Program-made: the position numbers and the translations under genes
Part shown: positions 17,280 through 25,946 of the stretch, piece after piece
Layout: the number at the start of each line of letters is the position of its first letter
How positions within the stretch are numbered: position 1 is the first letter of the stretch
Assembly: GCA_003598085.1 (NCBI GenBank)
Contig: QZKU01000042.1
Location: 50,194 to 114,193, forward strand
Length of the DNA: 64,000 bases
Reading direction: 5' to 3'
Origin: Candidatus Abyssobacteria bacterium SURF_5
Lineage (GTDB): Bacteria > Abyssobacteria > SURF-5
The notes under the pieces: model-generated
Told to the model about the DNA's origin: nothing
Databases searched by the model: none
What the model saw: the letters and a program-made list of their open reading frames with translations, nothing else

Positions 17280-19157
17280 ATGGATATTTTCCTCACCCCA
17301 AAAAGCGTTGCTATCATCGGCGCTTCGACGAATCCGATGAAGTTCGGCAGCATCATCATGGCGAACCTGTTCAATATCGGATATGAAGGCAAGATTTTTC
17401 CGGTCAATCAGAAAGCCGAGCCGATCGCAGGGCTTACCACGTATCGCTCGGTGATAGAGATACCCGAACCGGTCGATCTCGCCATTTTTGCGATACCGGC
17501 GTCGGGCGCGCTGGAAGCAATGCGCGACTGCGCAGCCAAAGGCGTCAAAGGAGTTGTAATAATTTCCTCCGGATTTACCGAAGCCGGCGAGGAGGGCGAG
17601 CGCCGCCAGCAGGAGTTGCTCGATGTTGCGCAGGTGGCGGGCATTCGCGTCATCGGTCCCAACACCACCGGGATTCTGAACCCGATCGATCGCTTCACCA
17701 CCACGTTCGTTCCGCTGCAGGAGGTAAAGGCGGGACCGGTTGCCTTCATCGCGCAGACGGGCATGTTTGCTGGAATGCTACTGGAATGGATTCTGTCATC
17801 CGAATGTTTCGGAATCAGCCGCGTGATCGGACTGGGCAACAAATGCGACGTCGACGACGCCGACGCTCTCGAATATCTCGCGGACGATGAGCACACCAAG
17901 GCGATAATGATGTACATCGAGGCGATCAAGGACGGCAGGCGCTTCATGGATGCCGCACGCGCGGCGGCATTGAAGAAGCCAGTATTCGCGCTGAAATCAG
18001 GCGAGACCGGCGAGGGCGCTCGCGCTGCGATGTCGCATACAGGTTCGATGGCCGGAAACGACGCGATCACATCGGCTGCTTTCAAGCAGGCCGGCATTAT
18101 CCGCGTCGATTGCTTTCAGAAACTCATCGACTACGCCAAGATGCTTGCGTATCAGCCGGTGGCGAAGGGAAACCGGCTGGCAATCGTTTCGTTGTCGGGT
18201 GGAGCGGCGGTCATGTCGACGGACGCCGCCATGAAGGCGGGATTCCAGCTCGCGCATTTCTCCAATGAGATACTGGCCGAAATCCAGAAAGAATATCCTT
18301 TGTGGGCGACCGTTCGGCATCCATTTGATATCGAGCCGCTGACGGAAACGGTCGGCTTCATGCCCGCGTTCAAAAAGACCGTTCGCTGTGCGCTCTCGAA
18401 CCCGGACACGCAGGTATGCCTCATCGTCACATGGACTCCGTTTGCCGGAATGGGCTACTCGTTCGAGTTCATCAAAGAGATGCAGGAAGAGTACCCGGGC
18501 AAGCCGGTGGCTTTCTGCTCGATCGGTTATAAGAACAATCATGAAGCCCTTTTCCAACAACTTGAAGCAAAGCAGATTCCTGTTTATTCCAGTTTTACGC
18601 GCGCGATCGATGCGCTTGCGGCTTCAGTCGAGTACGGCAAATTCCTCGCTTCGATCCGGCAGGCAAAGCTGGAAGAGAGAAGGTTTCTGAGGTCGGAGCG
18701 GCCAAAAACAAAGCCAGCCGCCGGACCGAAGAAGCCGGATTCGCGTGAACGTCACGAGAAAGTGACGGTCTTTTTCGATGGCGCCTCGCGCGGCAACCCC
18801 GGCCCGGCCGCGATCGGAATTGTCGTTAAAAATCAAAACGGCGAAACGCTCAGCGAGGTCAGCGAGGCCATTGGGAAGGCCACCAACAATTACGCTGAAT
18901 ATACCGCCCTTATCCGCGCGCTCGAAGAGGCGAGGCGGCTCGGGGCGACCGAGGTCAAGTGCCTGTCCGATAGCGAACTCGTGGTCCGGCAAATGAAGGG
19001 CGAATATGGCATCAAGAGCAAGTCGCTCCTTCCCCTCGTCAGCGAGGCACAAGCGCTCCGGCGCACATTCCACAGATTCGGCATCCGCCACATTCCCCGC
19101 GAGCAGAACAAGCGGGCCGACCAGCTTGCGGGATTGGCGCTGAAGAAGCAAAATTGA
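17280..19157 (+). CDS. NDP-forming acyl-CoA synthetase alpha chain fused to an RNase HI-like domain
   Basis: 625 residues. Residues 1-460 are the alpha part of an NDP-forming acyl-CoA synthetase: CoA-binding Rossmann domain (SVAIIGASTNP near residue 8), then succinyl-CoA-ligase-like domains with phosphohistidine H253 (AMSHTGSMAG). The ATP-grasp beta part is absent here and next door. After a basic Lys/Pro/Arg linker (about 460-493), residues 494-625 form an RNase HI-type domain with all four catalytic acids: D500 (FFDGASRGNPG), E540 (NNYAEYTAL), D564 (SDSELVV), D614 (KRADQLAG). The reading frame is continuous with no internal stop. Start and upstream gap (148 bp) allow a separate promoter. 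Why these activities are joined is unknown. Confidence 0.85.
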   Translation: MDIFLTPKSVAIIGASTNPMKFGSIIMANLFNIGYEGKIFPVNQKAEPIAGLTTYRSVIEIPEPVDLAIFAIPASGALEAMRDCAAKGVKGVVIISSGFTEAGEEGERRQQELLDVAQVAGIRVIGPNTTGILNPIDRFTTTFVPLQEVKAGPVAFIAQTGMFAGMLLEWILSSECFGISRVIGLGNKCDVDDADALEYLADDEHTKAIMMYIEAIKDGRRFMDAARAAALKKPVFALKSGETGEGARAAMSHTGSMAGNDAITSAAFKQAGIIRVDCFQKLIDYAKMLAYQPVAKGNRLAIVSLSGGAAVMSTDAAMKAGFQLAHFSNEILAEIQKEYPLWATVRHPFDIEPLTETVGFMPAFKKTVRCALSNPDTQVCLIVTWTPFAGMGYSFEFIKEMQEEYPGKPVAFCSIGYKNNHEALFQQLEAKQIPVYSSFTRAIDALAASVEYGKFLASIRQAKLEERRFLRSERPKTKPAAGPKKPDSRERHEKVTVFFDGASRGNPGPAAIGIVVKNQNGETLSEVSEAIGKATNNYAEYTALIRALEEARRLGATEVKCLSDSELVVRQMKGEYGIKSKSLLPLVSEAQALRRTFHRFGIRHIPREQNKRADQLAGLALKKQN

Positions 19158-19242
19158 TTTACTGACGTTCCGGAACGAGTGCGTCTGCCGCCTCCCTCAG
19201 ATCAGGCGAGAGCGCCGCATAATCAAAATCAAGAAGACCCTC

Positions 19243-20193
19243 ATGGCCCAAATCATCACCGACAGAATCAAGATTGGCATCAGTGCGTGCAATTTCGGGG
19301 CGACTGTTCGCTGGAATCACCGGGGCTGGGATCGCCCGCTCCTGCTGGGCAGGGAGAAGAGCGATTTCATCTGGACGCCGGTGTGCCCCGAGGTCAACGC
19401 CGGTCTCGGCGTTCCGCGGCCGCCCGTGCGCCTTTCGGGCGGCAATGGGCACGAGTTCTGGTCGGGCGCCGCCAAAATGAAGAATCGAGCGGGTGAAGAT
19501 GTGACCACGCTCGTAAAGGAGGGCTATCTGAAGTCGCTCGATACTCTCAGGCAGGCTCAGGTCGCGGCCTTTGTCTTCATGGAAGGCAGCCCCTCGTGCG
19601 GCGTGTATCGGACGACGCTCAGGGATCGCCGGCTTGGCCAACCGCCCGGCGCCTTCGGTTCGCTGCTCCTGAAAGATGGATATTTTCTGATACCGGCGAT
19701 CGACCTTGAGAGTCCGGTGAAATGGTGGGATTGGCGGCGGCGCCTTCATTCATTCGTGTGGTTGAAACATCAGGAGATCGACTCGAAGAAACACATTTAC
19801 GACATCTGGCATCTTTTAAAATTCATGTGCCAGGAGGTCGCCCCGAAGGAGTCGGCGGAAATCGGGCGGCGCCTTGCCGCGATGCCTTCAAAGTTCTCTC
19901 AGCCGTTTGCGGATCAGTGGAAGAGCGAGGTCCTGATGCTGCTGCGCAAACCGTCTACCCACGCCCGAATCGGCTCGATCATGCTCAAGCATTATGCGCA
20001 TTACCGCAAGCACTTTAATCCGGCGGCAGGAGATATCAAGTCGCCACGCAGCGATATCGCAAAGCATGCATTCGTCCGGGAACTGCGGGAAATGGAGAAA
20101 CGGGCGTACCTGGAAGGCTATGATTTTGCGGGGACTCCGGTGCTCTACAGGGCTTGTTCTCAGAGCCATCACTCTCTTCCTCCCACTTCTTGA
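19243..20193 (+). CDS. DUF523-DUF1722 protein
   Basis: 316 residues. The N-terminal half matches DUF523 (KIGISACNFG, PVCPEVNAGLG, EGSPSCGVYR), with conserved Cys residues that could bind metal or a cluster. The C-terminal half matches DUF1722/YbgA (RIGSIMLKHYAHYRKHF). Domain function is unknown; some homologues are linked to 2-thiouracil desulfidase-type chemistry and DNA repair neighbourhoods. The DUF523 motif Cys is followed by FG rather than the common LLG. It follows the acyl-CoA synthetase fusion by 85 bp and may be the last gene of the operon; its ribosome binding site is weak. Confidence 0.8.
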   Translation: MAQIITDRIKIGISACNFGATVRWNHRGWDRPLLLGREKSDFIWTPVCPEVNAGLGVPRPPVRLSGGNGHEFWSGAAKMKNRAGEDVTTLVKEGYLKSLDTLRQAQVAAFVFMEGSPSCGVYRTTLRDRRLGQPPGAFGSLLLKDGYFLIPAIDLESPVKWWDWRRRLHSFVWLKHQEIDSKKHIYDIWHLLKFMCQEVAPKESAEIGRRLAAMPSKFSQPFADQWKSEVLMLLRKPSTHARIGSIMLKHYAHYRKHFNPAAGDIKSPRSDIAKHAFVRELREMEKRAYLEGYDFAGTPVLYRACSQSHHSLPPTS

Positions 20194-20238
20194 AAGAGGG
20201 GAGGGGGGATTCACGTGTGATGGATATCTCCAAAGCCG

Positions 20239-20276
20239 AAATCCCCCTTAGTCCCCCTTACCCAAAGGGGGAAATT
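20239..20276. repeat. C-tract/G-tract intergenic inverted repeat
   Basis: AAATCCCCCTTAGTCCCCCT is followed by an AAAGGGGGAAATTT arm, giving a hairpin of about 10 bp, with a related G-run at 20195-20208. Sequences of this type are widespread dispersed intergenic repeats. It may also end transcription of the upstream operon. Confidence 0.5.
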
Positions 20277-20354
20277 TGATCATGCTCTAATCCAGTTGAC
20301 AACGATCCTACGAGCTTTCTTGCGAAAGACGTTGAGGGAAGGAGTGGAGAAGAC

Positions 20355-20795
20355 ATGGATGAGAAGCAGATGAGGCGGCTTCTAAAAAATCTCTTTCAGA
20401 CCCAGCGCCTGGCCGTTCTGGCGACGCAGGGCGAAAACGGGCCGTATACGAGCCTGATGGCTTTCGCAGCAACGGAAGACCTCAGGCGCCTTCTATTTGC
20501 CACCGACCGCGACACGCGCAAATATCGCAACATGTCGCATAATCCTTCTGTCGCCTTGCTTATCGATAATCGAAATCCGGAGAGATCCCGCACCCATTTT
20601 GCGGTGACCGCTGTTGGGAAGGCCGTACCCGTCACCGGGACGGAAGATGAGGTTCTGCGGTCGGCTTTTCTCCGGAAACATCCCGATCTGCGTGAATTCC
20701 TTGATAAGGAAGGATGTACTTTGTTCAAGTGCTCGGTGGAGGAGTATGTCCTCGTTCAGAATTTCCAGGACGTCAGCGTGTACCGGCTGGGATAA
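20355..20795 (+). CDS. Pyridoxamine 5'-phosphate oxidase-like FMN-binding protein
   Basis: 146 residues, split-barrel flavoprotein fold: LAVLATQGENGPYTSLMAF, then LLFATDRDTRKYRNM and VALLIDN strands typical of small PNPOx-like proteins. Members bind FMN, F420 or heme; a true PdxH role is unlikely because the family is broad and the protein is short. It stands alone, with a GAAGGAGTGGAGAAG leader providing the ribosome binding site. Confidence 0.8.
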   Translation: MDEKQMRRLLKNLFQTQRLAVLATQGENGPYTSLMAFAATEDLRRLLFATDRDTRKYRNMSHNPSVALLIDNRNPERSRTHFAVTAVGKAVPVTGTEDEVLRSAFLRKHPDLREFLDKEGCTLFKCSVEEYVLVQNFQDVSVYRLG

Positions 20796-20906
20796 AGGAT
20801 GAGCCCATTTTGTAGGCGGGAGTCTCATCGATCTCCCGGAGGTGATATGACACTTCCTCTCTTGCTCTGAAGGAATGATAACACTGCGCGAGCGAAGGGA
20901 AATCCC

Positions 20907-21455
20907 TCAATAGCTCGGGGGGATAGTAATACAGACGCCGCATGCAAATTCGGTTCCGAAGTTCACGTATTTGTGGGGAACGGCTGAATTAAAAAAGAGG
21001 GAGTCGCCTTCCTTGAGGACGTATTTTCTATCGCCGACTGTCACTTCGACTTTCCCGCTCAGCACGAAAGCCCATTCCTGGCCGATGTGTTCGCCCATTC
21101 GCGCCGTCGAGTGCGCCATAGGGTCGCCGCTGTAAAAGACAGGCAGCATCGTCACGTTGCGCGGGTTGGGAACGAGAAACTCGAGGTCGAACTCTCCTTC
21201 ACTCACGTGAAACTTCTGGCGCTCGTTCTTGCGCAGAACGACCGGTTCCTCGTAGGGTATTGACGCAAAAATGTCGTAGAGCGGAAAGTCAAGGACGCCG
21301 GCTATCTTCGACAGCGACTCGATTGAGGGAAACACGTTATCGTTCTCGATCCGTGATATCAAGGCTTTGGAGTATCCGCATCGCGAGGCCACGTCGTCAA
21401 GCGTGAAGCCTTTCTTCATTCGAGCCTTCCTGATAACCCCGCCAAGTTTCACCAT
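20907..21455 (-). CDS. XRE-family transcriptional regulator with C-terminal cupin domain
   Basis: 182 residues. A helix-turn-helix (about 5-60, with TLDDVASRCGYSKALISRIE) is joined to a cupin sensor (about 105-180, with GQEWAFVLSGKVEVTVGDRK and NSAVPHKYVNFG). This layout is typical of regulators of small-molecule metabolism in the PuuR/SutR group. The ATG at 21455 is preferred over the one at 21461 because the GAGGAGA sits 7 bp before the former and almost abuts the latter. It is convergent with the PNPOx-like gene. Ligand and targets unknown. Confidence 0.85.
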   Translation of the reverse strand: MVKLGGVIRKARMKKGFTLDDVASRCGYSKALISRIENDNVFPSIESLSKIAGVLDFPLYDIFASIPYEEPVVLRKNERQKFHVSEGEFDLEFLVPNPRNVTMLPVFYSGDPMAHSTARMGEHIGQEWAFVLSGKVEVTVGDRKYVLKEGDSLFFNSAVPHKYVNFGTEFACGVCITIPPSY

Positions 21456-21906
21456 GAACATTCTCCTCTATGCATTCTGATCGGATTGGAGCAACTGGGG
21501 TTGAATGGATAATTATAAATCATCCATTGTAAAAAAATCAACCAACGTGGGAAGTATTCAAATGGTGAAAGGAATTGAAAGTATTTTCTGGCGAAAATCC
21601 TTGCAGGCGCGGAGACCAACCGAATGAATTCGGCCCGATAATAAAGGGCAGCGGCGATATCCGGCGTAGCGCAGGCATCCTGCCTGCAGAGAGATAAGTT
21701 GCAGATATCCACTAATTGAACACAGGGCCATATAGTTTCTTAAGGTCTTCAGTGGCACAGGCTTCCAAGTCCGTGAGACTCAGAAACCATGGGAACGACA
21801 GTGAGACAGATCTGACACAGAAGCGAGACATGAAGCATGTTTGGTCTCGCTCAAGGGTGAGCGGTTGCACGCTTCGGCGGCAGGCAAGTGGAAACGGGCC
21901 GCGAGC
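21456..21906. other. Intergenic stretch without a recognisable gene
   Basis: 450 bp upstream of the XRE-cupin gene and downstream of the holin-like gene. It contains an inverted repeat GCAGGCATCCTGCCTGC (21671-21687) of a type seen dispersed in many genomes, and a degenerate motif GGCACAGGCTTCCAAG near 21751. Open frames here have no ribosome binding sites or family matches. Nothing else is evident. Confidence 0.5.
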
Positions 21907-22281
21907 TTATTTTCTGAACTGGATGATTTCGATCCGCCCGGTATCGCTCAGGAACAGGCTCACGACCAGACTGGAGATGCTGTAGATGAAGGCTCCTCCA
22001 ATCGCCGTCCAGATGCTGGAGACGGAGAATCCGATCACCACTCGTGCCGTCAGCCAGAACAGGAAGCCGTTAATGACGAAGACGAACAATCCGATCGTCA
22101 CAATGGAAATGGGAAGGGTAATGAGGATGAGGAGCGGCCTGACGAACGAATTGAGCAATCCGAAGACGATTCCTGCGAACAGGAGGGCCAGGATACCGGC
22201 GATTTCGATGCCGGGAAACAGCCAGGCGACGAATGCGAGAAGCAGGAGATTGATCAGAAAGCGTCCCACGAAACCGAGCAT
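21907..22281 (-). CDS. Phage holin family 4-type membrane protein (YvlD-like)
   Basis: 124 residues with four predicted membrane helices (about 5-23, 28-48, 55-78, 86-112) and the family signature GLLNSFVRPLLILITLPI. Despite the name, chromosomal members are usually not phage genes; function is unknown, possibly envelope stress. A short terminal tail follows the last helix. An AGGAATAGC leader precedes ATG 22281. It may be co-transcribed with the cyclic-nucleotide-binding gene 70 bp upstream. Confidence 0.85.
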   Translation of the reverse strand: MLGFVGRFLINLLLLAFVAWLFPGIEIAGILALLFAGIVFGLLNSFVRPLLILITLPISIVTIGLFVFVINGFLFWLTARVVIGFSVSSIWTAIGGAFIYSISSLVVSLFLSDTGRIEIIQFRK

Positions 22282-22351
22282 TTGCTATTCCTCCACATGA
22301 GCTTTTCTCTTGTCGCGTTGAACAGCCGCCCGTGCAGCAGCCGCTTCCATA

Positions 22352-22831
22352 CTAGTGTTCCTTCGCGCGGGCAAGCAAAAGATTGGTGTCGCGCAGGCGC
22401 CGCGACAGCATGCGCGAGAGGTTGAACAAAAGGCGGACGGCCACCGATTTGGTGAGCAGCCGCTGAATGCGGTCTTCATCGAGCGCCAGCAAGATGCAGT
22501 TATCCATGGCCACGGCTTTAGCGGACCGCTCTTTTCTTTCGAAGAACGCCATTTCTCCGAATGTCTCACCCTCGCCGAGCACAGCCAGAGTGCGATCTCC
22601 TCGTACGTCCTCATCGACGATCTGAACCCGGCCCTTCAGAACGACGTACATTTCGCGGCCGGCGTCGCCTTTGCGGAAGATCACATCGCCGGTCATGATC
22701 TTCGATTGCAGGGCCATCGCCATGATTTTGATACAGTTCTTGAATTCGATGCCGTCGAACAGCTCTATCGATTCGACCAACGGGCGATACTTCTCGTATT
22801 TTGCATACTTGTCGTCGGCCAATTCAACCAT
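22352..22831 (-). CDS. Cyclic nucleotide-binding (cNMP) domain protein
   Basis: 159 residues, almost entirely one CRP-type cNMP sensor domain: ELFDGIEF, GDVIFRKGDAGREMYVVLKG, and the phosphate-cassette region GEGETFGEMAFFERKERSAKAVA. There is no DNA-binding helix-turn-helix and no kinase domain, so it may act through protein contacts. The RSAKAVA segment replaces the canonical RxAS/TxxA pattern closely enough that nucleotide binding is possible. Start at 22831 has GGAGGG about 8 bp upstream. Confidence 0.85.
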   Translation of the reverse strand: MVELADDKYAKYEKYRPLVESIELFDGIEFKNCIKIMAMALQSKIMTGDVIFRKGDAGREMYVVLKGRVQIVDEDVRGDRTLAVLGEGETFGEMAFFERKERSAKAVAMDNCILLALDEDRIQRLLTKSVAVRLLFNLSRMLSRRLRDTNLLLARAKEH

Positions 22832-22877
22832 GCGGCCCTCCTCTCAATCGGTGGAAGAAGACTGGCGGATCAGACTC

Positions 22878-23276
22878 TCATTTATTCAGTTCAATAAGCC
22901 CTTTGTACTTTGAGTACAATTCCCCAACGGCTCCGCCGCCGATTTTAACATCAGGCGCCTGTCTGACGTGCTCAAACTCCTTCAGGAATTCTTCCGGGAC
23001 CACGGGTTCCGGCTCGGTTTTCTTCATGTCCAGCTTTTGCACGACGATCCGCCCCTGTTGTTTCGAGGCCTCAAAATCGAAGTAGTAGGTGGCTCCAGTA
23101 TCGGAAGGGACGTTGACAAAAATGCCCGATTCGAAGCCGGGAGGGCGCCCGTCACTCGGTTCAAAAATGATGCCTTCAACCGCCTGCCCTTTGCCGGCAG
23201 CATCGAACCTGATGAGCGAGCCGTGCCCGGCCTTGCGCATCTTTTCAAATATCTTTTCAATGTCCGAAATATTCAT
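22878..23276 (-). CDS. Hypothetical protein
   Basis: 132 residues from ATG 23276; a TTG 30 bp upstream is possible and neither start has a strong ribosome binding site. Predicted alpha plus beta: an amphipathic N-terminal helix (ISDIEKIFEKMRKAG), beta strands in the middle (SGIFVNVPSD, ATYYFDFEAS, GRIVVQKLDM) and a C-terminal helix (LYSKYKGLIEL). No Cys, signal peptide or membrane segment. No family recognised. It lies 46 bp upstream of the cNMP-domain gene on the same strand, so co-transcription is likely. Confidence 0.6.
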   Translation of the reverse strand: MNISDIEKIFEKMRKAGHGSLIRFDAAGKGQAVEGIIFEPSDGRPPGFESGIFVNVPSDTGATYYFDFEASKQQGRIVVQKLDMKKTEPEPVVPEEFLKEFEHVRQAPDVKIGGGAVGELYSKYKGLIELNK

Positions 23277-23466
23277 CGGGTCCGTCTTATTGTTGGAGAG
23301 GCGCAATTAAAAAACCGACAGGTGAAAAATGGAGACGGTTTCGCCCCTTTTCCCCAGTCGGTGTTTCCATCCGTCCCACAAATGCATGCGGGGACATCGT
23401 TCGGCATATGAACTGTATAAAATCTTCCCGCAGTTGTCAAATGAAACCGTTTTCGTCGCCATTTGG

Positions 23467-24354
23467 CTATTTCGGAGATGGATCGGGTGCAATCGGACTG
23501 CGTTCCCTTCTGGCGGCAAGATGGAAAACGACCCACGCGCCGCAGAGCTCGCAGTCGACGTCGTTGCCGTAACAGCAAAACGGGTTTATGAATTTGTCAC
23601 CTTCGAGCCAGAGGGGCAGAACGAAGCGTTTCGAGAGGCATTGCTTCACAACTGCCCGAGCGTTTTGGGAAAGAGTCAGCTCGAGGCTGCGGCTGTTGTT
23701 CCAGATGAAATCCGGGTGTTTCTTCTTCAGGCGAATGACTTCGAGCACGGCTTTATCGCGGCGATCGAGCGATCCCCAGGTGAAGTCGGAGTCGTCTATC
23801 CGGCGCGGCACGTAAAATGAGAAGGTCATTCCTTCGACGCGCGTGGGGAGCAAGCGTTCGACCAGTTCCTCGAGGTGGTCTTCGTTCAGTTTCGTAACCA
23901 CGCACTGCACCATAACGGTAGGGCCGAAAACGTCGGGCACGCGGGCCAGTGTCCGCATGACGCGCTCGAAAGCGCCGTTGCCCCGTATCGAGTCGTTGAT
24001 CTGCGGCGGGCCATCGACGGAGACGACATAGATGCAGTTGGGCAGATCGATCAGGTCGAGCGTGCCATTGGTCGTTACGTTATTCTGCTGGAAAATCTTC
24101 GAGCCCTCACGAAGCACGTCCGGCCTCAGCAGAGGTTCGCCGCCCATCCACAGCATCGTGTGGATATTGTGGCGCTGCTGCAACTCCGTCAGCGAGCGGA
24201 GCATCAGGTCTGTCTCCATCTCATGCTCGGGCTGGTTGGGGTTTCCATCGCGATAAATGAAGCAGTGCTTGCAGCGCAGGGTGCACCGATTGGTGATGTT
24301 GACCATGGCGGCCGGATACCAGCGGAACTGGCTGTCGTTTTCCGGCTCCGTCAT
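23467..24354 (-). CDS. Radical SAM/SPASM-like protein
   Basis: 295 residues. The radical SAM cluster motif is C24-x3-C28-x2-C31 (NRCTLRCKHCF), followed by the SAM-binding MGGEPLL segment. A group of Cys near the C-terminus (CCYGNDVDCELCG) could bind an auxiliary cluster as in SPASM/Twitch proteins, although the spacing is short. Substrate unknown. Its ATG overlaps the stop of the SIS-isomerase gene by 4 bp, so the two are coupled, hinting at a sugar-related or peptide-modification role. The final 15 residues are Arg/Pro/Ser-rich and look unstructured. Confidence 0.85.
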   Translation of the reverse strand: MTEPENDSQFRWYPAAMVNITNRCTLRCKHCFIYRDGNPNQPEHEMETDLMLRSLTELQQRHNIHTMLWMGGEPLLRPDVLREGSKIFQQNNVTTNGTLDLIDLPNCIYVVSVDGPPQINDSIRGNGAFERVMRTLARVPDVFGPTVMVQCVVTKLNEDHLEELVERLLPTRVEGMTFSFYVPRRIDDSDFTWGSLDRRDKAVLEVIRLKKKHPDFIWNNSRSLELTLSQNARAVVKQCLSKRFVLPLWLEGDKFINPFCCYGNDVDCELCGAWVVFHLAARRERSPIAPDPSPK

Positions 24355-24935
24355 TGTTTCTCCTCCTCGATGGCACGCTCCACTAATTCGCAGATGATGT
24401 GACCGATGAGAATGTGGGATTCCTGGATTCTCGGTGTTTCGCCGGAGGGCACATTCAGGAGGATATCGGCCGCTCCCTTCAATAAACCGCCCGAGAGACC
24501 GGTCATGCCGATCGTTGTGCTGCCGATCCGATGGGCCGCCTCGATGGCTCGAATGATGTTTGGGGAATTCCCGCTCGTGCTGATGCCGATGACAACATCC
24601 TCCGGTTTTGCAGAGGCCTCCACCTGCCGCTCAAAGATGCGGTCGTAGCCGTAATCATTTCCGATTGATGTGAGAACGGAGGAGTTGGTATTGAGCGCGA
24701 CGGCGAACAGCGGCCGGCGTTCTTTGAGAAAACGGCCGACCAGTTCGCAGGCGATATGTTGGGCATCTGCCGCACTGCCGCCGTTGCCGAACAGAATCAA
24801 TTTTCCGCCGTTGCGGTAGCAGTCTACGATTTTTTCGGCGGTTAGTTCAATGTTGGAAAGCAGTTCATCGGAAAACCGTTGTTTCACGCGTACGCTGTCC
24901 TCGATCTTCTGCTGAATCAACTCGCGGTTCTTCAA
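24351..24935 (-). CDS. gmhA: SIS-domain phosphosugar isomerase, GmhA-like (sedoheptulose 7-phosphate isomerase)
   Basis: 194 residues if started at TTG 24935 (LKNRELIQQK). The SIS-fold signature FGNGGSAADAQHIACELVGR near residue 50 and GISTSGNSPNIIRAIEAA are those of GmhA, which converts sedoheptulose 7-phosphate to D-glycero-D-manno-heptose 7-phosphate for LPS heptose or related glycans. The frame is open to TTG 25031, but a promoter lies inside that extension, the downstream start matches GmhA length, and AGGAAAGGG precedes it. No other heptose genes are nearby; DiaA-like roles are an alternative. Coupled to the radical SAM gene. Confidence 0.8.
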   Translation of the reverse strand: MKNRELIQQKIEDSVRVKQRFSDELLSNIELTAEKIVDCYRNGGKLILFGNGGSAADAQHIACELVGRFLKERRPLFAVALNTNSSVLTSIGNDYGYDRIFERQVEASAKPEDVVIGISTSGNSPNIIRAIEAAHRIGSTTIGMTGLSGGLLKGAADILLNVPSGETPRIQESHILIGHIICELVERAIEEEKQ

Positions 24936-25002
24936 TCTGACGCGCCCTTTCCTGTTCGAAGCCGCCGGCGTTTGCGCCGGGGGCACGATTTTTTGAATTA
25001 GA

Positions 25003-25031
25003 ATTCTATCACAAACCGGCTGCGTGGGCAA
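25003..25031 (-). promoter_or_regulatory. Promoter of the SIS isomerase/radical SAM pair
   Basis: Minus-strand TTGCCC (25031-25026), 17 bp spacer, TAGAAT (25008-25003). Its position argues for the short form of the isomerase starting at 24935. Confidence 0.45.
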
Positions 25032-25045
25032 AAATGCATGTCAGG

Positions 25046-25831
25046 CTACAGTTCCCTCTCGGGTAGGGGACCGATGGTTAATGATTCCCCCGGCTCCAGC
25101 ACGCGGATGGTCTCTTTCATGCCGGCCCGCTCGGCCGCCTGCAACAGTCGAGGTATGGGCTCGGTGAACGGCTCGAGCGAGAGCTTAAAGGCTCCCCAAT
25201 GGATGGGTATGAGCGCCCGTGCTCGAAGGATATGCGCGGCCTCGACGGCATCCTCGGGCGCCATGTGGTTTTCTCTGAAAGGCGGCGGCTCATATGCGCC
25301 GACCGGCAGCAGGGCGGCGTCAATTTTCCACCGATTGGCGATATCGCTTATTCCGTCAAAGAGACCGGTATCGCCGGCGAAGTAGATGACGGCGCTTCCT
25401 TCTATGATGTATCCCTGGTAGCCGGTGCAGAAGTAAAGCGGCGGCCTCCCCCCAAAATGTTTTGCGGGGACCGCGGTTATGTTCACCTGTTGGAGCTTGA
25501 TCTGTTCCCATGGAGCGAGCGTTATGACTTGTCGTGAAGCACGCTTGAGGACTCGCTCGAGGCCGGGAGGCGCCACAACCGGCACATCCTTCCCCAATTT
25601 CTTCAGTGTCGGCACATCGAGATGGTCGTAATGTCCATGCGAGACAAGCGCCAGATCGATTCGGGGAAGCGCGGCGGCGGTAAAGGGAAGCGCGCTTCGT
25701 CTTCGAATGAAAAGGGAAATCCGCCGGCTGAGGTTCGGATCGGTGATAATATTCTTATCAGCAATCGAAATGAGGGCCGACGAGTGCCCGAGGAACGTGA
25801 TGCGCGCACCTCTTTTTGATTGCGGATTCAT
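25046..25831 (-). CDS. Metallo-beta-lactamase-fold hydrolase (UlaG/NAPE-PLD-like)
   Basis: 261 residues. The metal motif SHGHYDHLD near residue 64 gives the HxHxDH signature, further ligands are expected at KHFGG and FAGDTGLFDG, and the terminal His in PIHWGAF. The closest layout is the NAPE-PLD/YtkL-type MBL family acting on phosphodiester or lactone substrates; substrate not assignable. No signal peptide. It ends 15 bp beyond the SIS gene promoter, so the transcripts are probably separate. Divergent from the amidohydrolase gene. Confidence 0.85.
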   Translation of the reverse strand: MNPQSKRGARITFLGHSSALISIADKNIITDPNLSRRISLFIRRRSALPFTAAALPRIDLALVSHGHYDHLDVPTLKKLGKDVPVVAPPGLERVLKRASRQVITLAPWEQIKLQQVNITAVPAKHFGGRPPLYFCTGYQGYIIEGSAVIYFAGDTGLFDGISDIANRWKIDAALLPVGAYEPPPFRENHMAPEDAVEAAHILRARALIPIHWGAFKLSLEPFTEPIPRLLQAAERAGMKETIRVLEPGESLTIGPLPEREL

Positions 25832-25946
25832 TGATATATCATAACATTTCCATTCGATGCGGGCATGTCCGGCTGATTTTCAATTGAAGAGGAGATTTGA
25901 TAGAATGCAAAAAGGTAAAGCACTGTGGGATTGAGGAGGAGCGGCG

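Noticed and set aside
21907-22281. Holin-like protein as evidence of prophage
   Set aside because: This family is common as a lone chromosomal membrane protein and no other phage gene is present.
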